From: Pyrenula massariospora
Lineage: Eukaryota > Ascomycota > Eurotiomycetes > Pyrenulales > Pyrenulaceae
Reading direction: 5' to 3'
Assembly: GCA_021030905.1 (NCBI GenBank)
Contig: JAGFMI010000004.1
Coordinates: forward strand, 992,001 to 1,056,000
Length of the DNA stretch: 64,000 nucleotides
The translations under genes and the position numbers were made by a program. Of this stretch, positions 29,173 to 40,461 are shown piece by piece. The notes beneath the pieces were generated by a model. It did no database searches, was not told where the DNA came from, and saw only the letters and a list, made by a program, of their open reading frames with translations. Within the stretch, counting starts at the first letter, position 1. Each line of letters starts with the position of its first letter.

Positions 29173-31915
29173 CTATAGCCCGTCCACCTCAAGCGCCCCA
29201 TCCAGCACCCTCCTCGCCGCATCCAGCCGCCTCCTCCAGTGCCGATTCTCATACCTCGAGTCCCTCCTGCCCTCTTCCGCCATCTTCGCGCACACAACCT
29301 TCAGACTCCTCAGCAAGCCCTCCGCCAAGTCCGAATCACTTTCCCCCAAAGGCATGAGGAGCGACGGATCTGGATTGTCCACGGCACGAAGCGAGGACAA
29401 CACGCTCGAGTACGTCATGGGTTGCTGTTGAGTCTGGGATTCTCGAGGTGACGTGATTGGCGGCGTCGGCAGTGCGCCGTTGGAGAAGCGAGATGTAGGG
29501 ATAGGAGCAGAAGTGGAAGGCTGGATGGTGGAGTGGGCGGGAGTGGATGAGCTGCGGTTACGAGGCACAGAGGGTGCGACGTAGCTGAAGGAAGCTTTCG
29601 ATCGGTGAGCTTCAGGGACAGGTTTGGTTGGCGAAATATCAATGGCGCCTGGCATTGGGCGGTTGCCGCCCCAGCTGTTAAGGAGAGATTTTGGCACATC
29701 ATCATCATCTTCTTCTTCACCTTCGCCATCTTCTGTGCCGTTACCTTCGGTGGCAGTAGCGAAAGAGGCCATAGTGGAGATGGAATCTACACTATTGTTC
29801 CTAGAGTGGGAGGACAGGGGAGGGCGGAGGAGGTTGTCATCGGCATTGCCCTTAGGAGTGTTTGGCTCATCTCCATAATCGGACTGGGGTGACTGTGGGA
29901 TTGCACGGGTCGTTTCAACAGAGTCAACAGAGGAAATGCTGTTATGACTCGTGTGGCGAGTTTTGCGGTTTTTTGATTGTGTGTAATTGCCAAGTGCAGA
30001 GTGGAGGTAGAAGTTCTGGTAGTCGAACGCGTCAGCCCTATCCTCATGACGGTCCGGTTCAGGACCCATTTGCTCGGGTGGTTCAAAAGACTCTTCTTCA
30101 TCATGCAGAGATTCTTCAAGAACTTCGTTGAGGTAGACTTGTTCCTCTTCGGTGGCATCGACGGAATCTTCACTCGAACAATCGGGTTCTTCAGAAGTAC
30201 TATCTGCAATGCTTCGAGGTTTCACGGCTTGGTGATCAGCTCCGACAATGTGTCGTGGAGATCCATCGCGGAGCGCGAAGGCGGTCTGAACGTCCCGCTC
30301 AGGTGTTGCATTATCTGCTATTCTTGGCGAGGCTTCTCGCACACGTCCATCTCCAGTTCCTGCGCTCTCATCCGGCTGCTCTTTAATCGGGCTCCAGCCC
30401 ATGCCTGCACTTGTATTCAATGGACTCGATCCCTGATATTCAGGTGCGCCGGTATACCACTGTTCCGCAGCAGTGAAAGGGCTTGAGGATCGCAAACTAT
30501 TCAAGCTTTTCCGCTTCAACTTGTCTTCCTGCGTTCTAGTTTTGAGGGTCGAGATCCTAGTCCTTAGCGAGTTCATTTGATTTCGAATGTCATGTGTCGA
30601 AAGCTGCGAACTTGACCTAGTCACGCCGTTGACCATCTCACCAGGCGACTGCTTGGAATCGTATGAATCATATGAATCATGAGGCTGAGGACCAGCGATA
30701 CCAAGTCCGTGTGGCTTTGCGGAACCTAGAGAAGAGGTTGGAGTATCATTCACATCCTCAACTTCATCCTCCTTCAAAGCTCGTAAAGGAGTATTAAAGG
30801 TGCGGCTTGAAGCTGAAGCGGGTGACTGGCCCTTGTTGCCTGCGCTTCGACCTTCTGGTGAATGATCGTACAGGAGTGAATCAATGCTGTTCCCGTAGCT
30901 GGTCTCCATTGCACTTGCCGACCGCGGATGTTGATGACTACGCTCTGAATTTATGGGATCGATGGCAGTCTCGCTAGCGATGCGACTGTGACCAGACCCA
31001 TTATGTTTTGATGGTAATACTAGGGGTCTTTGTTTTCGAGACCGGAGGTCGAAACCACGTTCGCCTCCTAGAGAAGTCGATCTGTATAGATAACCTGATT
31101 GGCTAGAGGTTGGAGATAGTTGAGGTGAACTCAAGAGCGAATTTCTTGCTTTGCTCAGATGAGTCTCCATATTCTGAGAGAAAAGTCAGTCACCTTGTCT
31201 CCTGTGAGGAATCACGATTGCCTACCGTCAACCGTTTCTTTGCATTGGCGAGGATTGTCTCAGCCCGCTTAGTTAGAGCAGCGGAGGAAAAGTCGTCATC
31301 TTCATCCTCGTTCGAGCCCAGGCTATTTCGTCTGCTTGTGTCCCCTGACTCGGACGCTTTCTGACTACCAGTTTCAAACTCCGTTCCAACGTCGCTACCT
31401 CCATACCGTCTCTCAGTATCATCGGTCCTCAGCCATTGTCCGATACCAGAATCGGCGCTGGCTGTTGAGCTTGACCCATTGCTTGAACGTCTTCTCCGCT
31501 CGAGTGCTTCTAAGGTGGGCCTCTGAACCGTCGGCGAGCTTGCCAGAGTTGAGTATCGTTTTGCATGGCGATCAACAACGGGCGTCAATTCTTCGGTGCG
31601 CTCTGTGATATCACTCAGTGGCCCACCGTGTCGGTATCGTTGTTCGAGGGGAGGAGAAGTATCTCTTGTTGGAAGTTGGTGGTAAGAAGCCGATTGACTA
31701 CTTTCGAGACGCGGTTCCAAGGACTTCATCGCGGATGGGGATGGCGGGGAAACTGCCTCGTAACCGGTCGGTGTAGATCTGCCAGAGTCATCGTGGTCGG
31801 GGAGAATCATGTCCGGATTGGTTAACGTCGGCGAGCTGGCAGTCACCACCGACAGTCGCTTCGCTTCTGGGGTAGGAGCTGACGCAGCAGCAATCGGGAT
31901 GGCTTGGGCAATCAT
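29173..31915 (-). CDS. Conserved disordered Ser-rich protein
   Basis: A conserved-looking filamentous-fungal protein with no functional name. Exons 31915-31226 and 31173-29173 with a 51-nt intron (GTAGGC...CTCAG) give 896 aa; the junction reads AKKRLT / NMETHLSKARNSLL, a continuous helix. The N-terminal two thirds are Ser/Thr/Pro-rich with many likely phosphosites (SPTLTNP, STPTGYEAVSPPSPS). A helix at ALTKRAETILANAKKRLT spans the intron, and a short coiled-coil-like segment (HDIRNQMNSLRTRISTLK) lies near the middle. The C-terminal SDLAEGLLRSLKVVCAKMAEEGRR...WRRRLDAARRVLDG is the most ordered and presumably conserved part. No signal peptide or membrane segment. The pattern suggests a cytoplasmic scaffold or cytoskeleton-linked protein, but that is a guess. 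Confidence 0.8.
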
Positions 31916-33162
31916 TTTGCGTCGATTTCTTGAAGTGGTGGCCGGTCGATCGCGTAAGGACGGGCATAGAGCTCAGGGACAGGTTGGACCCGGCGTCAGA
32001 GATGCATGACTTGTTGCGCGCTGACTGGCACCAGCGAGCTTATCCTGGACGCGGAGAGGACTTGCACAAGGAAAGGTAGCGACAGACAAGCCCTCTGCGC
32101 CAGTTACGGGAAGGCAATTGCAGATAGCAGACGGTGTGAAAAAGCCGTCAAATCTGGGCTCTGGTCGTCTCGAGGAGGGATTTGCAGACTGGGCACCCAA
32201 TTCGGGGGGCAGCGTCCAATAAATTGACAGGTGGGGAAAGCGCAACAGGCGGCCGGCTGCACCTCATTTAGCCTCGCAGCACCCGCGCGCTGGGAGCAAA
32301 TGAGCTTCCGGCGCCCCTTAAGCCTCCCCTAGCCATCCCTGCCCCTCTTCTGGAACTTGGCGATTCTGACAGCCTCCGCCGCCTGTCACCAATAAAGTCA
32401 ATCTGGTCGGGCTCAGGAAGCCCGTGTTTGGTCAGCGGCCCCCCAGTCCAGACGCATGAAATAATCATCTAGAGTTCGGTGGGAGTCGTGGCGGGCAGCC
32501 TCTCGATTATTCCCTTGACCTTCCCGCCTTTAATGAAATTGTGCCACGTCTCGGCTCGTTTCCAGCAGGCAGTCCCCGGGAAAGTTGGATCGCATAATAA
32601 ATCTACCCGGCCTCCACCCCCACAGGAGCAAACAAACCCTATTTTATCCCACCCACGACTCGACCATGACGTCGACCCCACGAACTTGCGCTCGTGTCGC
32701 GTGCGGAATCCTGCCCCCGACCTGATATTGCAAGGCGTTGGTCTTATGGTCATCCTTATCACTAGCCACAATATAACCTTGATATTAGCAACTCTTCCAG
32801 ATGCGGAAATCCAGAATTGTAATCAGTCAACAGCTCGGCACAGCCACAGGTATCCGACCGGGTGTAAAGGTCGAATCCTTTATCCGAGCCGTAGCTTCCG
32901 TGACTCATTAGCTTGCGTAGATGGCTTGGCAAGGTGCGGACTCTAAATGAGGGCAACGGCGCCAGATTCGTCAAGGCCTTTGGTAGAGAAGCGGTCATGG
33001 ATGCTAGAACACTGCCTGGCATCATAGACAGGCAATTATATAAAGGTAGGTAATTATCACTCATCTGGCTGTTTCCCGGAATTTGGTGCTTGCAGTGTAC
33101 GTCAGAGGCAACACCAACCAGATCTTCCCCATTCCCCCGCCACACAACGTTGATACACCGTC
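31916..33162. other. Divergent promoter region
   Basis: About 1.2 kb between two divergent genes. It is GC-rich near 32270-32350 and has CT-rich patches. A tRNA-B-box-like sequence near 32865 (aggtcgaatcc) was inspected but has no matching acceptor stem. No gene supported. Confidence 0.5.
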
Positions 33163-33807
33163 ATGCCTCTTGAGCTCTCCTACGTGACCGAGTCCGAAAT
33201 CCCAGCTGTCACCGCCGTCAACTTCCAGACCTTCGCTCCCGACCCAGCCTTCTCAACCATTTTTCCAAATGGCGGTTCGCCAAGCACAATCTCCCACTAC
33301 ACGGCTATCGATACTGAGATGCTCCGCACAGACGACACCCTTCACTATCTCAAAATCGTCGACTCCGACACGGGTGAAATCGCTGCTTTTGCTCAGTGGC
33401 ACGTCTTCCCCGAGAAAACGAAGGAGGACCTTGAGAAACCCATTGACCTCAAGCTACCAGCCGATGCCGACGCTGACCTAGGCTACCGGCTGTTCGGACG
33501 GGGGATCGAGAAGCGGAACGAGATCATGGGCACGAAACCCTACGTCTTCCTGGCCGTCTTGGGGACAGCGGCAGAGCACCGGCGGAAGGGCGCAGCGAAG
33601 ATGCTGATGGCCTGGGGGACTGCCAAGGCGGATGAGCTGGAGCTGCCCTGCTATCTCGAAAGTACGGCTGCGGGACTGCCGGTGTATCGTCAGGCTGGGT
33701 TCGAGGTGGTCGAAAATTTGAATATTGACTTGACTCCGTACAAGGACCATGGAAAGGGGAATTTTTGCATGACCAGGAAAGCGAGACGGAAGGCGGGAGA
33801 AGACTGA
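33163..33807 (+). CDS. GNAT-family N-acetyltransferase
   Basis: Predicted acetyl-CoA-dependent N-acetyltransferase, 214 aa, single exon, ATG start directly after a typical fungal leader. The GNAT fold is indicated by a beta strand (YVFLAVLGT) leading into the acetyl-CoA pyrophosphate-binding loop GTAAEHRRKGAAKMLM, a form of the (R/Q)-x-x-G-x-(G/A) motif, and the later YLESTAAGLPVYRQAGFEVV, which is the usual beta5-alpha4 region of fungal GNATs. The substrate is unknown; this subgroup includes many small-molecule acetyltransferases. It lies tail-to-tail with PUF6, 57 bp apart. Confidence 0.9.
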   Translation: MPLELSYVTESEIPAVTAVNFQTFAPDPAFSTIFPNGGSPSTISHYTAIDTEMLRTDDTLHYLKIVDSDTGEIAAFAQWHVFPEKTKEDLEKPIDLKLPADADADLGYRLFGRGIEKRNEIMGTKPYVFLAVLGTAAEHRRKGAAKMLMAWGTAKADELELPCYLESTAAGLPVYRQAGFEVVENLNIDLTPYKDHGKGNFCMTRKARRKAGED

Positions 33808-33864
33808 CTTGGATCTTGAAAAAAGAACTGCCGATATTTGGAACACCTGTAATGGATCATCTCA

Positions 33865-35893
33865 CTACTCAATTTTAGCCAAAAGCCGCTCATGTGCTCT
33901 TCTACCATTCTTGTCTCGCTCTGATAACTGTGGCTCTTTTACTCTGAGGAGACCCATGAGCTCGGCTCGCCGATCAAACTTTTCAGATTCTAGCAATGAC
34001 AGTACAACCAAGGAATTTGGACCTCGGGCCCAGCTCACTATGTCTCCTTTAATGCTAGAAAACAGAATATTTCCAAATCCTAACGGCGGATCGACCAAGT
34101 CCACGGACTTTGTCTGGATATTCCAGTGCCCACCTGAGACTAGAGCTTTGAGCATCCGGCCAGCATGAGAATTGTCGAAAAGGTGGGCCTCATTTTTGGC
34201 GAGTTCGGCAATTGCTTCCAGAGCAGTAGTCTTGTCCCCATCAGCGCCCAGCATTGTCTCGGTCACGAAATGACACCCGAAGCTGTTCGTGACTAGTTCT
34301 TTGGTCTGCGCAGATATGAGATCCAGCAACGGCTCTGAAATAGCTTTCGCCAGCTCTTTTATCCTCTGTTCAGGATCTTTCTTGGAGGTGAAAGTTCTTC
34401 TCTCTTGGACTTCCTCTATGACCTCACGGTCGCTAGGTAAAAGTAGCGACCTCCGTTTGACGGGTTCGAAGAGGTAAAGCAATGGAATGCGGGAGGTCAA
34501 ATCAATTGCTTGGCCCAACAGCTCTTGCTGGCGGGCATGAGGCTCCATATCTTTGCTGAGTAATTCCGAGAAGATGGATTTTGCTGTCAACACTGTATCA
34601 TCAATTGATTCGTATGCTGCAAGTAATACGCGATGTCCAAACTTGTCCCCTGATAGTAATTTGAAAACGCCTCTGAATGCTCGCAGAATTGGTTTTCGAT
34701 TTCTTGCATCCGTCGTTGCTAGCAACAGACACACAAGTCGGGACCCAGATGGTGTGAAAGCTAGGTTCTTGTAACAATCCCCATCTTCGTCATCTTTCAA
34801 CATGTTAATAAACTCATCAGCTTCCGTGCCCCCAGATGGAACATTAAGGTAATATTGCAACATTGCATCATGGAGCATCGTGAAGCCAGAGGTCTTCTTC
34901 TGGACAAGTTGATTCGTCATCTCCTTAAGATGCCGCATGATTGGAGCTCGTTTCTCCGGTTGTTCCTTCAAGATGATTGTCAAGTCCGCGCTGCCGTCCA
35001 AATTCCCTGGCAACGTGAATTCAGGGCCATACCATTCTCGTAGCATATGCGCTTTTTGTTCCCTTGTGGCAACACTTCTGTACACATCGTCGACGATCCA
35101 TGAAGCCTCAGGATGCCGGATCAGACGTTTAATATGCCCGTAGAATTCCGGGACAATCATATCTCTAATCTCTTCATCCCCATGTACCAAGAGCTTCCCT
35201 ATCAGGAATTTCGAATACTTGCCTTCAGCTAATGTGCGGTATTCGCCCTTTAGTTCTCTTGCGATAATGTGCCGTTGTTCCAGATTAGCATATTTGACGG
35301 CGGTCTGAATCGCTCGGACTGCATCGTGCTTGAAAACAAAGTCTTTGACATGGCCAGTAATGATTGCAAAGAGTTCGGCGACTAGTTTATTCCGTTCGTC
35401 TCTCGGTATGTGCGATTTGCGTCTCAATTTCTCCCAAATCTTCTTCGACCGTGCAATTGGATCAGCGTTGGGCTTCGAGGCCTTGCGCTCCTTAGCGAGA
35501 GCCTTTTGCTTAGCATGCGCTTCTCGAGATGTTGTTCCTGCGAGACTCATCAGTAAAATTTGAAGAAATTCTAGGATTAAATTTACCGTTTGGAATGTTC
35601 TTGCCAACTTTCGAGTCGGTATCGTGCGATGCGGGGGGCTTTGAGGGCTGCAAAGACTTCGCTGCTGCTAGTTTCTGAGGTGGCTCCTCTTCGGTGGCAG
35701 GTGTATCACTCTCTGAGAACCCATCGAATCTGTCAGAGGAGACTTCATCAGAGCTTGACGCATCCAACACCGTTTCTGAGATGGCAGCGGGGGTACGACT
35801 CTGGGGCCGTGAAGACACATTCTTCTGTGTCGGCCGATGCTGCTTTCCCGATCTAACCACTCGGGCTTCCAGCTTGCGTTTGACGCCAACCAT
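33865..35893 (-). CDS. PUF6: Pumilio-domain nucleolar protein Puf6
   Basis: RNA-binding PUF protein of the Puf6/PUM3 type: a nucleolar 60S ribosome-assembly factor in yeast that also represses ASH1 mRNA translation. Exons 35893-35587 and 35537-33865 (49-nt intron, GTAAAT...TCGCAG) give 659 aa, close to the 656 aa of yeast Puf6. The N-terminus is basic and acidic low-complexity (KRKLEARVVRSGKQHR; acidic Ser-rich block). The exon junction reads NG/TTSREAHAKQKALAKERK. The Puf6-type repeat region begins with KIWEKLRRKSHIPRDERNKL and includes KHDAVRAIQTAVKYAN, KYSKFLIGKLLVHG and ASWIVDDVYRSV. The CPL region follows (GSRLVCLLLATTDARNRKPILRAF). The ATG at 35893 is chosen over the in-frame ATG at 36127 because homologous proteins begin with a short basic segment. 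Confidence 0.93.
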
Positions 35894-36185
35894 CGTCGTG
35901 GTCGTTGACAGGACTTCGTCAATTATGATAGTGTGGGAGAATGAAAATGAAAAGTGAAGTGGGTCAGAGTCAGGGGTACAGCTTAGGCAGGCTCTTTGCC
36001 CCTTCTGGACGCGGGGAGATTCTCTGTTCGACAGCCGACTGGTAATGACAGAATTATTGCCGGCGCCCGCATTCACGCCGACGGTCACAACGGCGTGTTC
36101 AGCGACTTTTTTCTGAAGAAAAGCCATGGTAGAGTATTGATCTTTACCTGACTACATATTGCGCCGCGGGGTCTTAAGTCACCCT

Positions 36186-37021
36186 TCAGAGCTGTACCCC
36201 GGTGCAGAGCGCCCCGTCAACTACCAGATTCGTCCCGCTGATGAAGCTGGCTCTCTCACTCGCCAGAAACACTACCGCGTCTGCAACCTCCTCCCTCTTT
36301 CCCATCCTTCCAGACGGATTCATGTTCCAGCATTTATCAAAAAAGTCTTTTGATTGCCTCTCTATACCGCCCCAGAACCCATCCTCAATGTAGATATTTC
36401 CCGGGCTAACCGTGTTCGCACGGATCCCCTTCGGGGCGAGTGTATGCGCCAACTGCGCCATGTAATGAACAATGGCGGCTTTCATTGCGCCGTAGGGCCC
36501 GGGTGCGGTGAAATCGATCTGGCGGCCACTGACGGACGAAATACCGATGATGTTGCCTTTACTCTTCTCGAGCAAAGGTTTTGCGGCTTCAATGAAGGCA
36601 ACGTAATGTAGCATGTCGACGTCAAAGCTGATGCGCCAGTCCTCGAGCAAGGTATGTTGGGGTTCGTCGGGGCCACCCAGATAGGCTACGTTGGCGATGA
36701 CAATGTCGATGCGGTCACTAAGAGCGCCACTACTGTCGACCCATTTCGTCAGAGCCTCGGAGTTGGCGACGTCAACCACGGAGCCAATCGCCTTAGTAGA
36801 CGGAAACTGCGAAGACAGTGTCTCTGTAGCCTTCGAAATGTCTTCTTGTTTTCGAGAACAGAAATGAACAACAGCACCCTCGGCGAGGAACGCCTCCACT
36901 ATCGCACGACCAATCCCTTTGGTTCCGCCTAAATCTAAGCATTAGCTAACGGCTGGAGAGGTCGTATAGAATGGGTCATGCCTGTAACGAGTACTATCTT
37001 GCCCTCAAGATTGAGCTTCAT
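36186..37021 (-). CDS. Short-chain dehydrogenase/reductase (SDR), GC-AG intron
   Basis: NAD(P)-dependent oxidoreductase of the classical SDR family, 260 aa. Exon 1 (37021-36982, 40 nt) and exon 2 (36928-36186) are joined across a 53-nt intron that starts with GC (GCATGA) and ends in TTTAG; only this junction rebuilds TGGTKGIG at residues 13-20. Further motifs: DIVIANVAYLGG (in place of NNAG), IIGISSVSG, the catalytic Tyr159/Lys163 (YGAMK), and a C-terminal SFISGTNLVVDGAL, typical of the family. Substrate unknown. It is in tandem with PUF6 but unlikely to be functionally linked. Confidence 0.9.
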
Positions 37022-38120
37022 CTTCGTCTACCTGTTTTCTTCAACGTGGGTTTGCTGATGCTGGTCTTGGAATTTTGATCACGAAGTTCGAAGACCTCAG
37101 GTCTCGATGAGGGCCCAAGATCTTATCACTTTATTATATGAGTTACGGAGGAAGTGTCAAGGAGTTTGTCACGAAGACCGTGTGGAAGCATTGGGGATGA
37201 CAGTGCGGCTAATGGTTCCATGGTCGAATTAGGAAATTTTTCCTTCTTAGGCTTGGCTTCGCTCCTCCTTTACGGGATGCATCATTTTCAGGTCGAACTG
37301 GATACACCTTTCAGAAGTTTTTGATGATCTGTGTTACGCTGGTTGAAAGGCCATTACTATAAAGATATGTCTTACCACCAGTTACAGCTATTATGGCGTT
37401 TCAACAACGCCAATATAAGTTTGTGCGGGCCGCCAAGTCTTTGAAAGCTGCCACACCATCACGGAGACTAACTATCGAAGCTGTCATTTAGAAATTTCAG
37501 GAAATGCGTCTCATGACTTTGTCTTTCACAAGGTATGGGAAAGGACGCTTTCAAGTCTCCGCTCAACCAGGCCGGAATCGGCATCAACTCAGCCCGAAAC
37601 ATTACTGCCATTCTGCATTTCGCTGAGGTGGCGGCATGGGTGGAAAAAAAACAAACCTAGCATTAGCAAAGCTGGTGTCTGGCGAGGCAAATTCCTGCTT
37701 TTGAAGCCTACTTCACCGAAACATTTATGCAGGTTAGAAATGGACTTCGCGGATATCACGTCAAAAATGATGATAGGTAGGGGCAAAAAAGCTTCAATTT
37801 TGCGAGTTCGCGTTTGCCGCACCTCTGGTTGGGAATATCTACTTGGATTTTGCATATGGGAGGCATAATGACTGAAAGTAGTAGGGTTGGTGGGACTATT
37901 GACGCAAGGCAGTCTTAATGACACATGAGAGGCATTGTAGCCAGAACATAAGGTATAAAAGGATCAATTTTATTGCTGCTTTCCTCAGTCTTCCAATTGC
38001 GCTCAACATCTAGAAATTTTCACGCAAAAGTCGGAATTCTCATATCGCGCATCATTGTTCAACACTCCTCCTACGACATACGCAGCTCAAGAAATCAGAG
38101 CAACTCCATAATCAACAGCC
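37022..38120. other. Intergenic region
   Basis: About 1.1 kb between divergent genes. Frames are short; the minus-strand frame at 37589-37924 has no recognisable features. Nothing else seen. Confidence 0.5.
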
Positions 38121-38615
38121 ATGCATATGCAGCAGCTCTCTCTCCTCTCCCTCGTCGCATTTGCCCCCTTATCCCTTACCTCTCCCACTTTGCAGCGCAG
38201 AGACGTACCGTGCGCCGAAGACGGCGGCATAGTAAGATCCTCCCTCTTACTTCCCCCCCCAAAAAGCCCTTCCACACCCATCCCCCCACCCCTCCACCCA
38301 AACCGGCGCTCTGAAAACCCCCCCCTCCTAGTGCACATGCTCCAGCAGCTAAGGCCACCACCCCTCCGTCGCCGACAGCATCCCCTACGCCGGGGAACGC
38401 GTCTCCTGCCATCGACGACAACAACCCGGCGTACATCTGCAACCCGGTCGGGTGGGTGGGTGATCGAGAAGAACGGCTTGGGGCGAAGAGCTTTTGCAAC
38501 AGCATGGCTAATTGCGCCTATTGGACTCTGCCGGACGGCACGCACGCCAGCGGGGTGTTACTGCTGCGACACGGATTGTCCGTCGGATATTGAGACGGAG
38601 CTTTGCCCGGTGTGA
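38121..38615 (+). CDS. Small cysteine-rich secreted protein, apparent frameshift at a G run
   Basis: Effector-like small secreted protein of unknown function. Exon 1 (38121-38231) encodes a signal peptide (MHMQQLSLLSLVAFAPLSL) and a start of the mature part with TLQRRDVPC. A GTAAGA donor follows at 38232. A plausible acceptor (CTAAG, 38353) leads in frame to a Thr/Pro/Ser linker and then YICNPVGW, KSFCNSMANC and WTLPDGTHAS. At GGGG (38552-38555) this frame runs on to lose its cysteines and stops soon after. The neighbouring frame, which is the frame of exon 1, continues instead with GCYCCDTDCPSDIETELCPV and a TGA at 38615. One G fewer would join the two cysteine-rich halves. An unspliced frame also runs open from the ATG to 38615 (164 aa) but its middle is Arg/Pro-rich and cysteine-poor. 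A homopolymer sequencing error and a genuine mutation are both possible. Confidence 0.5.
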   Translation: MHMQQLSLLSLVAFAPLSLTSPTLQRRDVPCAEDGGIVRSSLLLPPPKSPSTPIPPPLHPNRRSENPPLLVHMLQQLRPPPLRRRQHPLRRGTRLLPSTTTTRRTSATRSGGWVIEKNGLGRRAFATAWLIAPIGLCRTARTPAGCYCCDTDCPSDIETELCPV

Positions 38616-39589
38616 AGGGGCGGCGGAGGGTCTTGGGGGTTGACGCTGTGCTGGTGGGAGTAGTTGATGATTGGGGGTTTGTTGTTTCCCTGGACGAGCG
38701 TCTAGGAAGTCGCAGAGAGGTGATGTTTGATTACTGGACTTCACGCCGGTACCTAGAGTGTGACGGGTGTAAGACGGGAAGAAAGAAGGGCCAACCAAAC
38801 TTGGGCTATCGTTAATTTGCCTGTTCACTTCCTGATAAGTCCGAATACACGGAAGAGGAGAATTGAGCTGAATAGGGCTGTAAAGATTTAAATTTCTACC
38901 TTGACCCGATAATTCTTGTCGTCGATATATGGACTCTGTTCCATAAACCCAAAGACACAACATATTTGGTTGTAAATGCCAGGCTCGAAACGGCTCGTTT
39001 CATGCTTGCCTCCGGCATCTAGCGTGTTGTTGCATAGGTAAGTTATGTTTGCTGGAGGGGTACATTGGGTGGTCGCTAGTGCTGCTACTCAGACGCGGCA
39101 TGACTTCTGATGCCCAGCCTCGACCCGTGTTTCCTATACTGGTTCAAAAAGTTAGGCCAGCAATATCAGCTTTGCAGGAATGCATAGAAAATGAAGGCTC
39201 CTTGTTCTTCCTTTCAGCGTTTCATGAATAAAAACAAACTTAGTTACCCGTGTGCAGCCAGTACGTGGTAATCTTCAATACTACCAGCCCACACCAGCCA
39301 TTTTCTAAATAGTGCATCCGTGCGCATAAAGACGCGACATTTATTTTCATGCAGTGGCGAGGTGGAACTCTGTGCGTGATGGCAATATGCATTAAATTTA
39401 TATTAACGAACAGCGTTCTGCGCTGTTCGGACGGCATCCAGTACAAGTAACCAAGAGATAGCCAGGGATAAAGCGCTGAGCTCACATCTCTCTCGTATCC
39501 AAACGCCCGGACTCCTGGTAATGTGGATCGTTAAGCCGAAACTTCCAAAGGGCAATGCTCGCGATACATCACTGCGTTCCTCAATTGCA
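38616..39589. other. Intergenic region
   Basis: Convergent 3' region between the small secreted protein and the 230-residue gene. No supported frames or RNA. Confidence 0.5.
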
Positions 39590-40461
39590 TTATCGAATAA
39601 CGCCATCAGTCTTCCCTTTTGACGAAGGGCGATCCATCTGTCCAAGCTCAGCGCCAGCGCCGCTCTGTCCACGCTTCCTTCCGGGTAAATGAAAACCATG
39701 ATGTGCAGGTTTCGTGTTCTCAGGACCGTGCGTCGGAGAGTCTGGCGCTGAATCAGCAAAGCGCGAGAGGAAGCCTTTCTTCTTGGGTTTCGCTTCGTCG
39801 TTGAGGCCGACGTCCTCAAAGACCTCCTCTTTTGTTGCTTCCGGTTTCTCGAATGTGCTGCCGTTTAGAGCAGACCGCGGAAGACGAGCAGCGCGAGAGT
39901 CTAGCGACGTCCGTGGAAAGCCATCTTGTTGACTGACTGGGGATCGTGCTGAAATATCCTAAGTCCTTGATCAGTCTTGAAATTACAAATATAGGGGTTT
40001 CATGCGCACGAATGATCTTCGGTACGATTCAAACGATTCCCTGGAGATTGAGAAAGGTTCATTCTCGCTCAGCAAGCTCCGATGGTTGGAGGAAGTTGTG
40101 GAATTCGGTGATCTGTGCCAGAAGCTTTTCTTTTCCGTTGGAGAGGGCTGTTGGTTGTTACTGTTAGATCATGTAAGAGTACTATGTTGCGTCGGTCCGT
40201 ACAGGAAGGTAAACGCCGCTGTCATTCACAACTATTAAGAAGTGTATTAGCCAATTGCACCTTGCGTGCCAGGGCGACGCCGCCCCGGGGTTCCAGGCTC
40301 TTACCACTCATTTTGTATTCATTCGGCTCGTCTTTAGAGCTTCGAAAGCTCAGAGCCGGGGATCTGAGTCCTGTTTGGGAAGCCGGGTTGTCCGGGGTCT
40401 GCTCAGCGTTGTTTGACTCGGTTCCGGCTTTCCGGGGAAAGAAGTTGCGGAACGGAGGCAT
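39590..40461 (-). CDS. Conserved 230-residue fungal protein of unknown function
   Basis: Four exons (40461-40305, 40231-40203, 40147-40010, 39958-39590) with introns of 73, 55, 62 and 51 nt or similar join in frame to give 230 aa. The product belongs to a type common in filamentous ascomycetes: it starts MPPFRNFFPRKAG, then NEYKMSVVNDSGVYLPPSP, EKKSFWHRSPNS, NEPFSISRESFESYRRSFD and a Lys-rich KPKKKGFLSRFADS tail. It has no signal peptide, membrane segment or catalytic motif. The second exon is only 29 nt. The ATG at 40461 is preferred; an in-frame ATG further upstream (40611) would add a segment unlike the conserved start. Many Ser/Thr-Pro and Ser-rich motifs suggest a phosphoprotein. The conservation claim rests on recognition of the pattern, not on a search. 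Confidence 0.85.

Noticed and set aside
32820-32890. tRNA-like sequence (aggtcgaatcc)
   Set aside because: Only a B-box-like string is present; no acceptor or anticodon stem pairs could be built.
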